This document shows, piece by piece, positions 36,207 through 50,100 of a stretch of DNA of 64,000 nt; the stretch's first letter is position 1; each line of letters opens with the position of its first letter. A program made the position numbers and the translations under genes. The notes below the pieces were generated by a model. It saw only the letters and a list, made by a program, of their open reading frames with translations. It searched no databases and was not told the DNA's origin. The stretch is from Rotaria macrura (Eukaryota > Rotifera > Eurotatoria > Philodinida > Philodinidae), in the NCBI GenBank assembly GCA_900239685.1, contig OENT01000031.1, positions 124,001 through 188,000 on the forward strand. The letters run 5' to 3'.

Positions 36207-39200
36207 TATAACCACTTAGATGCTGACGATTATGTAAAGCATTTGTATAGCTTCTTAAAAAGTGAGGACAGTATGAGTGAACAATGATGTGAATAGTTAT
36301 GGTAACTTACTTGCATTGAAAATTCGACTATACATTCACTAGTAGAGTAAAGAAAAAAAAGGTAAAATAAATTGAACGATCGTAGGACATTTAACAAAGG
36401 CGGTTGTGTATGTTGAAATAAAATGAAATGAAATGACAACAAACTTCTTTCCTTCGTTGCTCTCTTCATTTTTCTTTCATTCGCTTTGCTTCTTTCAAAA
36501 AAATAAATTAAATATACTTGCCAAAGAAAGAGCACGTACATTTACCGTCTAGAAAAGAAGGCGACTGGTTTGTTTATATGACCGAAGTAAGTATTTTTAC
36601 TTTTCGTGAATACGTTGTTAAGTCTGTAATGTTTTTTTTATCATTCTTTACTTAAAAATAAAATCTATACGATTCTTATCAGTTCTAGATAAGAAATTAT
36701 TCACAAACCACCTGAATTTTTTTCAAGAGTACGAATTGAACGTATTCATAGATGTAAGCGTCTGTTTGCATTGTCGGAACTTACGATGAATACAGAAGAG
36801 TATTTTATGTTCTATCTTACTGCAATCGACTTTTTTTATTTGCGACTTTAGTTGAGGTATGTCAAGTTATCAGTTATCACTGATATGAATGAAGGGTGAA
36901 GCAAATGTTCTCTATGAAGTTTGTTTTCAGATGTGTAAGATCGTGATGCAATATCATGGAGATTTAACGCTTTTCTTGTATGATAAAGCAACATGTTCGG
37001 TGTAACAACAGACGAACATCTTCGAAGAGGACAGATTCTATGATGATCATTAAAAGCTTAGAGTTCAAAGTATCCAGCAAGGTATATCGTTAATTTATTA
37101 ACAAATGTTCTATCAAAATATATTCGTTTTTTATTTCCTTGACTGTCAATCTACAATGTTCACGAACATCTTATTTACATTTCTAGTCAATTCAAACCAC
37201 GTATTTAGTTTGATATAAAAAAATGAACTACTAATAATTTCATTAAAAAATTTTTATAGCATTTCTAATTCAAATCAATTTTCTCAATTATTAATTTAAG
37301 AAGCAAAACCGTTGTTTTTTCTGAACTTATAGTGATCTACAGAGTATTCAAAAATGCTTCCTTCTCAATGTGAAGTATAAATTTTCTAACCGTTTTTTCT
37401 TTTGGAGTCTCATTTAATTTTTTAATGGTAATCAATAGTTACGACAAAAATTTGTAATACTAAGACCGAGTTGTAAGACTATTCATATGGATAAGGTGTG
37501 AACCACATGCAATATTTCTTCCCTTTTTGATATAGTACTACTTTTCTATATTTATTGTGAACGTTTCAGGAATGGATAATGACAGTAAAATATTGCTAGT
37601 TGCGTTTAGTTTTGATTTAAATTTAATATAATGACCATGGAACAACGGGAATTCTTTTATTAGACTGTAGTGGCGCTTCGAAAATATTTCTTACAAAACT
37701 TTTTTATATATTTCTACTGTGAACACGTTGTCTCTTCTAAATAAAATCTCAATTTGCAAAACAAAAAATAGGTATTCGTTACTTTGACTTTATGCGCTCT
37801 TTCATTGTATTGAAAAATAATGCAACGGCAACTACAATTAATTATCATCAAGAAAAATTAGGCATTGAATAATCTTGCAGAGAAAAAGATTTTCCCACTA
37901 TTTGTTTTTTGCAAAAATCAATAATGTAAATATTTGTTTAGCTGAAGAAGCAACAGACGAATATTTACCTAACAAAGAAGTCTCTAAGATTTGAGCTCTT
38001 CTCGCTGAAAGACAGAAGAAAAAGGATGAATATTTCATAACTGACGAGAGTAATATATTACAAGCATTCTCTTTCAATGTCATGACATTATTTGTCTAGA
38101 AATGTTGTATATCATTCGAGTAAAAATTACATAGGCATTGAAATTCACAATGATCTATAACGGGGCTCTTGACATGTTTTTATGTCTCTTATCAAGTAGA
38201 CAGATTTTCAGAAAAATCGAATTCTAGTATTTCAACCTGAAATCGAACTTCATTAGATACTGTAAGTATGTCAACTTCGGTAAAAATTCAAAAACTTATT
38301 GTAATATGTCGGTTGGATAATAGATGTTCGAGAGAGAAAAAAAATCTTTTCTTGGATGGTAAACACAGAAGATCAACTTCTTCGAAAATTTTGTATTGGA
38401 GGAAGAGATTATATTTAAAATTTAGAGAGATTTAATATCAATACAGTGTAGTACAGTTTGGTAAATCTATAAAATTTCACATAAAAAGTCGGGCCAAAGT
38501 TTTATGAAATTTTTAATGAACTATTGCTCAATGTTGATTACCAAAGCGTCATTGAAATTGCAATTGGACGACTGAAAAATATCTGCGTTTGTGCCATCTC
38601 AAATAAATAGAAACAAACATGATTTCATTTTTTTCCGCGATATAGATTGATTTCTATACAATATATTTGATCATGGTCGATCCGATATGCTCTGTTGAAA
38701 TGAGTATATTCTGCATATTGATTGAATTGACTTGTTTTCTAACTCATGCTACTGTTCTATCTGATTCTATTATTAGTCTAATGTATTTAATCAGTTCTCA
38801 AAAAACAAAACAGGAGCCAACTATTATTGCATGGTTTTGATTGTTAGCATGCTAATCGACTTTTTTTTTTTTAGAAATATCAAGTGTTCCTATAGAAACG
38901 ATGATATATAGACCATGTGTTTTTGGATGGTAAAAAATATTTTCAAGGTCAGAGATCTTAATCTTGATTTCAAATCTCTACCAGACACTATTGATAACAT
39001 TTAAATAAAAAATGATGAAGAATTTAATAACGTAATGTAACGATAACAATGAGAATGTATCTCAATAATATCTCTGGTTTCTTTAATCTTTTACTTGTGT
39101 CAGACTTGATTATTGGAAAATCATCCGTTGACGAATCTCTTTTAGACTTGTTATTTAATATCGATTGACTTTTGTTTCATCAAGATTCAAGCTTACCGTA

Positions 39201-41361
39201 TAGGCGAGTTATTAAATTTTCGTTTGTATTTAGTTATATTGAACTATTTTGTGAAGTAATTAGAACTAAAAAAAGAGATCTTATGTATGTACATAGTTTT
39301 ATCCTTTGAAAAACAAACGATGATAAGCGGATGATGACATGATCTCTGAATCGTTCCAAAGCTGTTTTTATTCTTGTAATCTAGAGATTTGTCGTTTGCT
39401 CTTTTGTACGACTACGATTTGTTTGTCACATATTATATGCTTCACTCTTCAATGAAGAACAAGCCGTTGACTTTTCTCTTCTCTTTCTCTTCGAAGTCTT
39501 TTTCATGTCCTTTATTTTAAAACATACACAGAGCACTACATCACAGGTAGACACTTGTTGCTAAATAATAAAAGAAGGTAAAGTAATGGTATGAAAAAAG
39601 ACAATCTCAATGTTTTTCATGAAAAAAAAACCGAAGAGATGTTGATCATACTCAAATACGAGATTATTGGTAATACTGAAAAGATAAACATTACTTCATC
39701 CTTGAAAAGAAAAAAGGTTGAAGATTTTTCAAGTAGTTTTACTTTAGATTAAAAAGCAAAAAATCATTCACATGACTCGACTATAATGTTTCATTTCACA
39801 TAACATTAAAAACGATATATTTATAAACAAATGAAAATTCCTATGACAATCGTTTACCAATATTGAAAATTCATTTGATAGAAAAAAGTCTTGCCAACAG
39901 AAATTACGTTTTCTTTGTTTCAAGAATACAAATGATTCAGAATTTTTATTTCTTTTTATATTTCTCTCAGAGTCATGATTCGAAATTAAATTGGTTCTTT
40001 GAATAAATATGACATCGAACTGTTTCGTTGGCAACAATATTTGTCACGATTTGTAACAGAAAAAAAATAGTATGTACATGTTGAGATTCTTTTTATTTAT
40101 TTGAATTAGGGCAGAATTCGAACAAAAAAAAATGACAACATGTTTTAATTTAGCAATGAACAAAAGAAAAGCATCGCGATATTCTAATGTCATATGATTA
40201 CCTATTAATAATCAAGGCTAGAATACTTACCTTAAATGTTTGCATACGTATTTCATTCAAGAGTATCGTTCACGCATAAAGAATATTTAAAAAATGCTAT
40301 TATTATGAAGAATAGATGAGTTGTGTATGCTACTTATTGTCATAAAATAACAGACCATATAAACATTCAGAATTCGATTTATATGGCTTGTAGAAAAAAC
40401 CAGTTCATAGTTTTCAGACTTATGAAATGCATCGTATTACTCAAAAAACATACATTTAGTTTATGTAGAAAAAATAACAAACGAACTTTCATAACTTTTA
40501 ATAAGTAAATAATCAGGCTAATTATGTATGCATTTGAATAGAAAGTACATCGAAAGTTTCTATTTGAATCTAAACGAGGATGAAAATTACAGATTCTGAT
40601 CTTTGTAACTAAAAGAAAACAAATCCGTTTATTTTTCTCCTTCTAGCATCGTTGTATGGGTGGTCGAGAAGCTCTGTGTGCATTGGATGTTGAATTCAAA
40701 AGTTACTTGAGTTCTCTCAAAAACTTGATTTCAGTTAAAAGAAAAACACTCTTTCTGTCTAGATTAAAATTTTTCTTCAATCTCTATTCGAAGTGAATCT
40801 TAGATTTACAACAGTAATTCAAACACATCATCATGGGTCGTACAATAATGCACTATGATCCTTAGGAAATCATTGACATACAGTGTAAATAAAGGCAATT
40901 ATTATATTATTTGATCTGATGATAGGTCAGCATCCTATGTCGAGTTACATCATCATTCTACAACTAGTTCATCTATATGAGGAGGTCAAGTGTAAACATA
41001 TTCTTGGGTTTATTTCACTCAACACACAAATGTGGACTGGTTGAATTGGTTTTCTTATGATTACTTTGTAGAATTTAAAAGATAATAAGTAGTCACATTT
41101 CTAAATGTCTTCGATGTTTCAATATTTAATTTGATGACTAGATAGACGACAAAATAGAAAAACGAATTATAGCGCAAGAGAAGAAAAAACAAACCGACAA
41201 ACAAAATCTAATAAATGTCACGCATACATATTAATAGCAGAAAAAAAACGAAGAGAAAAAGATGAGTAATCTCACTTTTGCAGAGTCATCATAAATCCGA
41301 AAAAAACCAGAAAAAAAAAGAGAAAGAAAATATAACATAAAATATTCAGTTACTGTCGTAG
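36147..41361. other. 5.2-kb intergenic region, no gene seen
   Basis: (AT)n tract at about 36167-36210, just upstream of the ankyrin gene, then AT-rich sequence with only short random-looking frames. The right end must contain the collagen 3' UTR. A 5' UTR exon of the ankyrin gene could lie here undetected. Confidence 0.6.
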
Positions 41362-42256
41362 TTAAAGTTTCTTGACTTGTGCAAAAAATGCTGATGGTCC
41401 ATGAGTAGTTTGTTTAAATAGATTGGCATGACATACAGCACAACGACTTACATGTTGCCTTTGTGTACCAGCTTTTAATGTAAGTAGTTTGGGTTTTTCA
41501 AAGCCTGTATAATCGTCTAGTGTAGCCAAATAGAATGTCATCATGTTTGGATAATAATTGCAATGTGAATGATCTTTGCAATGAAAATATGGTCGATCAT
41601 GATATTTTTCAAGACATGATCCTGGTGATTGTAAACTTTGTTGATCACCTCGGCCACCATCAGCTGATGTAAATACAAAACTGTAACCTGTCCATAATAG
41701 ATCGTAACCTTCGGGGCATGTCGGTACACGTTGCGATTGACTATGAATGGCAAATACCGGTGTTGCCGATTCGCAAACAGCGCAACGACTCAAGTGGTTC
41801 GGTATTTCACTTGCTTCAAATGGTGCCATACTAGATGACATTGGTTCGTTTGTTGACAGCCAATATGAATAATCATTACGTGATGCATAATGACATGAAT
41901 TACCAATATCACAAAATAAAAATGGCATGGCACTAAAACGACGTAAACAACTGCCCGAACCACCTGTTCAGAAAAAGAATAAAACTAAATGAATTTAATT
42001 GTAACATTAGAGAATGAAATTTTACCAAGATCTTGATGAGCAGCATATGTATCACCTTGCATGCCCATAAATGAAAAACCATCTTGCATCTTTGTTGTCG
42101 AATATGGACATTGTGGAGTTGTTTTATCTTGACTGTGACTAAATGAGAGAAAACAAAGGAAATAAATAAAAAATGAATCGTTTAAGTTCAATTCGACTAT
42201 AATATACCGTGTAAATAAGAATGAACCGTCGCCTGTATCTCCGGGAAGGCCTTGAA
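41362..42256 (-). other. NC1 (two C4 subdomains) of the alpha1-like collagen IV
   Basis: Encoded by the final exons from the FLFTR codons to the stop (42138-42026 and 41963-41362, plus the end of the exon beginning at 42208). Subdomain 1 runs [11 protein letters not shown]...[13 protein letters not shown]...SRCAVC. Subdomain 2 runs [14 protein letters not shown]...SPGSCLEKY...HVSRCAVC. The Met of SSSMAP (codon 41829-41827) and the Lys of TLKAG (41475-41473) align with Met93 and Lys211, which form the peroxidasin-made sulfilimine bond between NC1 trimers in other animals. About 22 residues ([12 protein letters not shown]...) extend beyond the usual end. Confidence 0.93.
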
Positions 42257-44099
42257 TACCAGCAATACCTGTTGCAAGAAAATGTCATATTATTAGCAAC
42301 TAGTGTTGTTTTTTTTTGTGATATTTAAACAAAAGATGTACCTGGCGAACCTGGTAAACCGTTTAAACCAGGTCTAAAATATTAAATTCAACTAGATTAA
42401 ATAGAAATGAGATTAATAACTTACGCTCCAGAAGGACCATCATCACCCATAGCACCACGAGCACCTAATGAACCTGGAACACCTATGAACAACAATTGTT
42501 TAGTCATATTAGCTAAGTGTTTCTGGCTACGAAAAAATGCAGCATACCTTGACGACCAGGAAAGCCAACTTGACCCGGATAACCTTTTGGTCCTGGTAAA
42601 CCTATCTTACCAGGCAGTCCGTTAGCACCTTTAAACAATCAAGAATTGATGAAAAACAAGTTTTTTTCATAGTGTATTGTTTTTACCAGGAATTCCTGAA
42701 TCGCCACGTTCACCTTTTGAACCAGGAACTACCATATCCTAAATTCACACACGAACGCATTCATCTAAATGATATAACACCGTTAATTTCTTACTTCTAC
42801 GCGAACTGAATCGCCTTTTGGACCTGGCATACCAGGAAATCCATCGACACCAGGTAATCCTGAACATAAAAGTATCTTTTTCGTACACATAGAAAATGCG
42901 TATGATTTAAAACAAACCTGCATCACCCATTTCCCCCTTGCGACCAGGAATTCCAGGCAAGCCTAACAAATATTCGATCAATTTCATATATACATGGAAA
43001 CGTATTTAACGCATACCTGGTGTGCCAGATTCTCCTCGTCGTCCAGGAACACCGGGGTTACCGGCAAGTCCTGGTTGACCCTTGATAAAAAATACAGTCA
43101 TAATTCAGCAATGCAAGATAATGTATTTACCGGTAATCCTTTTGGACCGGCAACACCTGGTACACCAAAAAGTCCATTCATTCCAAGAAGACCCGGTAAA
43201 CCTTAATGTCGAACAATTACTATCCGATCTAAAAAAATTTTATGATCTTACCCGGAGGACCAGCCAAACCTGGTTTACCATCTCGTCCGGGAATTCCGAC
43301 TGCACCTAGTCGACCAGACAAACCATCTAGTCCACGATCTCCGGGAGGTCCACGTTCACCAGTTACTCCTCGACCTGCATTGAAAAAAATTGAAATACAT
43401 CAAAACACCAAGATTATTATAAACATCAACACCATTACATACCATCACGACCCGGCAGGCCAGGCGGACCAACTTCACCAGGTGATCCCCTTCAAGAATA
43501 GAAATAAATCGAGTTTCACATCTGATTTTACAGAAAAAGTTATAAACTTACCGAAGACCTGGTCGACCTGGTAGACCGTTAGGACCAGCATCACCACGTG
43601 GACCAGGTAAAGTAAAACCACCTAAATAGAATATCCAATATAATATGATCATATCAAGAAAAATTAATTCATTCTACAAACCACTTTCGCCTTGTGAACC
43701 TTTTAGACCATGACGACCAGGTATACCAGCATTTCCTTTAGGTCCCTGAAAACCCGGCAGACCTTAAATAGAGAGGTATGAAATCATACGGTTGAAAAAT
43801 GTAAAAACAATTACCTTGTCGTCCGGTTTTGCCTGGTATGCCTGGTAAGCCTTTCTCACCGGGCATTCCAGGAAGACCATCTCGACCTAAAAACATGATT
43901 GTTTACACGTATAATATCATAAAAGATGGGGTTATTTTTTTTTGTTCTTAATTTTCTAACCTGTTGTTCCTTGTTGACCAGTAATACCAGGTGTACCCTG
44001 TATGATACAATGCAAAATCTTCATATCTTACTTATTTGTCGTCAACTTACCGGGAGACCTATGATAGAGATTTGAGATACAAATATGATTAAATACTTA

Positions 44100-44133
<34 letters not shown>

Positions 44134-47100
44134 TATAAATGGCACATACCAGCATCACCATTCATTCCAGAAAGTCCTGGTACACCAGATTCTCCAACAT
44201 CACCTGGTTCTCCTTTTGTTCCTAGAAGTAAATGGATGGATGGATATATTTTAATAGTAACACTTGAGATATATGGCATCTACCTGTTTCTGCAGTTCGT
44301 CCTTCTCGACCACGTTCTCCAACCATTCCCTTAAGACCGGGAATACCTGGTAGACCAGCACGACCAGGAAATCCCTATGAAAAGTATAATCTAGAAAAGC
44401 ATATCATACAAAACTTAAGCTTACTCGATCGCCTGGTGATCCAGCGATTCCAGGGAGACCTGCATGAAGAAAAAATTTCATATCAATCAACAGTAGTAGT
44501 TATAAGAATCCATCGAAATACATACCACTTAATCCTGATTGACCCTTGATGCCAGGTAAACCAGGTGCACCAGGAAGACCGGCAAGACCTATTACATAAT
44601 AGAACATCAACGGATACATCATGAAAATTCATCATTGTACCTGGATATCCGACAAGACCTGGTTGTCCTCGTAGTCCGGCAATGCCAGAAAGGCCAGGCT
44701 AGAAAGTAAGACAATCAAACAGTTCGTTTTGTTTCACTATAGATAATTGAGATATATGTGCTTCTACATACTAATCCACGAAGACCAGCAGCGCCCGGTA
44801 GTCCCGGAAGACCAGGTAAACCACGATCACCTCTTACACCTATAAAAAATAGATTTTTTATTATATAGTTCAGTTTTCTGAAACGACACTAACCATTAAT
44901 TCCCTTAAACCAATCACCCATTTCACCTTTCAGACCCGGTAAACCAGGACGTCCTTAAAAATTAATATATTATATTTGAAAAGAAGTTACCAAGTTATTA
45001 ACATACCATCACGACCAGGTAGGCCAGGTGCACCAGGTAAACCTGAAAGTCTAAACAAGGATAACGATAAAACAATCTGTGAGTATTTGATTTTTCATGG
45101 ATCTTACCCAACTTCACCTGGAAATCCTTTAGGGCCAACTGAAATTTGTAAAATAAATCATTTGAAATTAGTTTTTCGTTCTCCTTTCAAATACATACAT
45201 GCACCCGAATCTCCAGGAAGACCTTTGATACCCGGTTGACCAACTTCACCAGTCTCACCTAGATTATAAAGAGGTTTAGACATCTATTCTTTTTATATTC
45301 GTACACATACCAATTTCTCCTTTTCGACCTGGCTCACTGTAGCCACCATGAGGACCAGATTCTCCAACATCACCTGCAAAGGACGGATACCGATGTTTCT
45401 CCAAAAACCGTTTATTATTCAATAAAAAATAAATTACCTGGAACACCTTTGGGACCTGGAAAGCCTGGAAGACCGTTTGTACCAGGCCCACCTGATAATC
45501 CACCTGTATCAAAATATAGAAAAAACTTAGTAGTTACAACAAAATTACATATTTACTTACGTTCACCAGGCATGCCAGGACGACCTATTTTTTAAATAAT
45601 GAAATACGTTGATTATTAAATTTAGTTACAATAAAAAGAAAAAAAAACGGCACTCACCTTTCATTCCAACTAAACCAGGAAATCCATCAAGTCCTCTGTC
45701 TCCTCCTATTATCATGCGAAACATTCTTTCGAGTCGGAACATAAGTATCCATCGTGTACATACGTTCGCCAGGTTTTCCAGAGAAGCCAGATGCACCTTC
45801 TTGACCTTGTCGACCCTATTAATTGAAATAGAAATGAGAAAACGTCTCTCTGCATACGTAGACATACCATATCACCAGGTAAACCACGGACGCCAGATTG
45901 ACCAGGACTACCTGGAGCTCCAGCCAATCCGGGTGCTAGAGAAAAAGAAATAAAATACATTTATCAAAGAATTATACTAAATATGTTTACCTCCTAATCG
46001 ACCAGGTGCGCCAGGAAAGCCAATTTCACCTTGCCAAGCAGATCCGGTACCACCTACAATATTTTTTTTCATGCATATAAATGTATGAGAATATGAACAA
46101 ATGCACCTCTTTCTCCTTTTTGTCCTTGTAGACCAATCTGTCCCGGAAGGCCATTGACACCTGTAATCGAAAGAAAGTTTTTGAATCCAACAATATTCTA
46201 GTATTCAGCAGTGGGTGTCACTTACCTGGATTGCCTGATAAACCGCGCTGACCTGGTGTACCACCTAGATGAAAACGATAAAATTTTCTTACATGAGTTG
46301 AATTAAATCTTCAATAACTTACGATTTCCCGGTATGCCAGGTGATCCACGTTCACCTGTAACTCCTTTTGGACCTGAATTGCCTGGAGGTCCGACTCTCG
46401 TTGCAACCGCACTGTCACCTCGTGGTCCCTAAATTGACGAAAATAATAGTAAACAATAATGAATTTTAGCTTACTTTAGCTCCGGGCAAGCCTAGTAGAC
46501 CAGGTTGTCCATTCATTCCTGGAAGACCCGGTCTGAAAAGTAGAGAAGAATCAATGTCAATAACTACCAGACAAGAGAATAATAACAAAATTTTCATACC
46601 GTCCATCAAGTCCAGGTCGTCCATCCATACCCGGATAACCTATATAAAATATGTAGCTAACAGCATGAGAATATTTTTTCATCTACCTTTTACACCATTT
46701 TCGCCTGAAAAGAGAAGGGAAATCTATTATCAAAAGGAAATATAATGCAAGCTTAGAGACGAACCTGGCACTCCAGGAAAGCCGGGTCGCCCATCATCAC
46801 CCTTAAAAACAGTACATTGACATTTTAAAAATTTTAACATCTTCAAGAACGAAATTCAGCTATACTTTTTGACCAGGAAAACCATTAACACCAGATAGAC
46901 CATCTCGTCCAGGTAAACCAGGTGTACCTTATCAATATAACAAGTATGAACGATGAGACTCGTCGAATTTTTTATTTAGATACTTACCAGGTGTACCAGC
47001 ATGACTAGACGAAGAAAAATTAATAAAACAAGAATACATACACGAACATATGCAAATATAGATTTTTACCCTCCGTCTCCTGGATATCCTTTTATACCAC

Positions 47101-50100
47101 GTGCACCGACTGTAATCAAGGGCGGTGGTGCATCATCTCCAGGTGGGCCAGTGAGACCAGGTCGTCCAGTTTTACCTTCTGGGCCCTTTTCACCTTGCTC
47201 ACCACGTGGTCCATGTGCAAACACTTGACCAGGTGGTCCGGGTAGACCTTGTGGTCCTGTCAACGACAAGAAAATATAGTACACGGATTTTCAAATATAA
47301 ACTCACCTTTTGGTCCTGGAGTACCCATATTTCCAGGTAGTCCAGCATCACCTGAAGGACCCTACATACACAAGGCAACATAGAAATACATCATGGTCAA
47401 TATCTAGATCACAAAACATACTCGTGGGCCAGGTGCACCTGGAGTACCGTCGTAACTGAAAATTACACAAAATTACAGTGTTCAGTATATATATATAAGT
47501 GGTCTCATGCATACCCGTCACGACCATTCACACCAGTTTCACCCATATCACCTTGATAACCTTTAACTCCTGAGTCACCAGGTGATCCTCGACGACCTTC
47601 AGACGAAATATGAGACACATGATTAATCATCGATCGTGCATAATTACCTTTGATACCATCTTCACCAATCAATTCTCCAGGTTCACCTTTACGACCTGGT
47701 AAGCCTGGATAACCATCTCGGCCCGATATACCCTAAGATATGCAGTAAGGATTTATCGCTTATGCAATTTTACGCAAAGAAAAACTTACATCTGGTCCAG
47801 GGAAACCACTTGGTCCAGGCATTCCACTTGTTCCACTGTCACCCTTTTCGCCTATATCAAAAGCATATCATTAACAAAACTATTAAAAAAACACGAAAAA
47901 AATTTACCTCGATAACCTGGAGCACCACATAGCTGAAAATTAAGCCATAGTAGACTTATCAAAAACTATTCGTAAAACAATACTTACGCCTGGTCGACCA
48001 CGGTAACCCTGTGTTCCACGATCTCCTGGAAGACCGACAGTAGCCGGAGGGCAAAATCCACAACCACCAGCGTCACCTTGAATGAAAAGAAATCGATAGG
48101 TTCAAATTAAATTCACTCCAAGTTCTTTTATTCGATATTACTCACCAACATCACCTTTTGATCCAGGAATACCTAAATAAAAGGATTCATTTGGTCAAAG
48201 ATAAAATTAAATCAAAGTAAAAAAGAAATACATACCTGGTAAACCAGGTGCACCTGGAAGACCTGAACGACCCGGATATCTATGATGATTTTAAATGTCA
48301 TGTAAAACAATAGTAAAAACTTTTAAAGGAAAACTATCTACCCCTGTGGACCAGTTGGACCATATCCTTCAAAATGAAATACAAAAGTGAGTAAAATATC
48401 ATTATAAAATAACAAAAAGAATGTCTCACCTTGATAACCCAAAGAACTTGTATCACCTGGTAGGCCTGTTGAATAACATTATAATTTTGATTTATTTATC
48501 TATCTTAGGTCGTATTTACCTGGTAAACCTGGTTCACCAACATCACCAGCCGGTCCGGGCAAACCAGGGTCTATAGATAACGAAAAGAAACGCAGTGAAG
48601 TTGTTTTTCTCTCAATTGATATTCTACGAGAAAGAACACTTACATCCAGTACGACCCGGAAGTCCGTCATTTCCACGGGGTCCTTCAATACAAAATATTG
48701 ATCTGTGCGTTCTAACTTTACATGAAAATAAACATACCGTAAGTTTCTTCACCAGTTAATCCTTTTTCACCCATGCCACCTTTTTCACCAGGAATGCCTG
48801 AAAGCAAAGAATGTAATCATAGATTCTAAAAGCTGTATGAATAAAATAATAGTACCAGCAGGTCCAGGTAATCCAGAAGGACCAGGAAGTCCTATAAAAA
48901 AATTAAAATATTATTCGAAGAAATAATACACAAACACAAAATTACACAATCACATACCGTCAGAACCTCGATCTCCCTTCTCGGCATCAGCTGTCTCTCC
49001 CATGGGTCCAGGTCGGCCTGGCATACCGTAATCACCACGTTCACCTTTTAGACCTTCTCGACCTGTTGAACAAATAATTAAATAGCCGTATTTCATAACT
49101 AGTGGTTAACTTACCAAGGAAACCTGGAGTGCCAGGAAATCCGTTTGGTCCAGCATCACCTGTTGTTCCCTGAAGAAAATAAAACGACGTAGGCCAAATA
49201 TTCATTTCTAACAGTTAACATGTAACTACTACATACTGGAAAACCGGGTGGTCCAGGAAGTGGGCGAAAGCGTTTGCTACCATAAGTCTAGAATATATAT
49301 ATATATATTTTTATATAATAAGCTTGAAGTTTTTGAAAAATTTCGTTTTATATGACTTACATTCGGACCATTGACACCATGATCACCACGTTGACCTTTC
49401 TGTCCTGGATATCCAGGCTGACCAAGTTCTATAAGGGAAAGAGAAGCAACAATGTTATATTAAGATACACATGTTCGCCTTGTTACAGATTTACATACCA
49501 CCAGGAAGACCATCATCACCAGGTGGCCCAGGTGGTCCTTAGAATTAAATGAAAAACAGAAGTGACAATAAAATTTTAATTATAAAATCAGACACCAACC
49601 AGTTGACCCTTTGATGCCATATGGACCTGGAGGACCTTCTTTACCCATTTTACCCTTTTCAAAACATTTTGAAAATGCATAAATAGATAGAATCATGTTT
49701 TTTTTTCCTCATTTACCTGTGATCCGGGTGAACCAATTTCACCTTTTTCTCCTTTAGAACCTTGTAAACCATTAATGCCCTAAAACAAAAATGTAACTAT
49801 TCATTTTGCTTTGGAAAACAAAACCTAAGAATACAAACCAAGTAACCCGGTTGACCACGATCTCCTTTGTAGCCACGATCACCATCTGGACCGCGCATGC
49901 CAGGTGGTCCTTGGACATTTGTAATTCCTTGAAAACATAGAATATTTCTATCGTTTCACGAAAATTAAATAGAATTCAATACATTAAAATAAGATTCATC
50001 ATGAGTTAAAACGATGAAAGGAAATGATCACAACTCGTGGGCAACTAAAAAGTTGTTCATTACTCTTCAAGTCTTGATGTAAGCTTTATACAAATATAAT

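Noticed and set aside
36129..36215. Extended N-terminus of the ankyrin protein through an Ile-Tyr run
   Set aside because: The run is a translated (AT)n microsatellite; the ATG at 36146 is a better start.
42407..49552. Plus-strand frames rich in Pro and Gly opposite the minus-strand collagen
   Set aside because: The complement of GGN-CCN collagen codons also reads as Gly/Pro-rich peptides; splice sites and register support only the minus strand.
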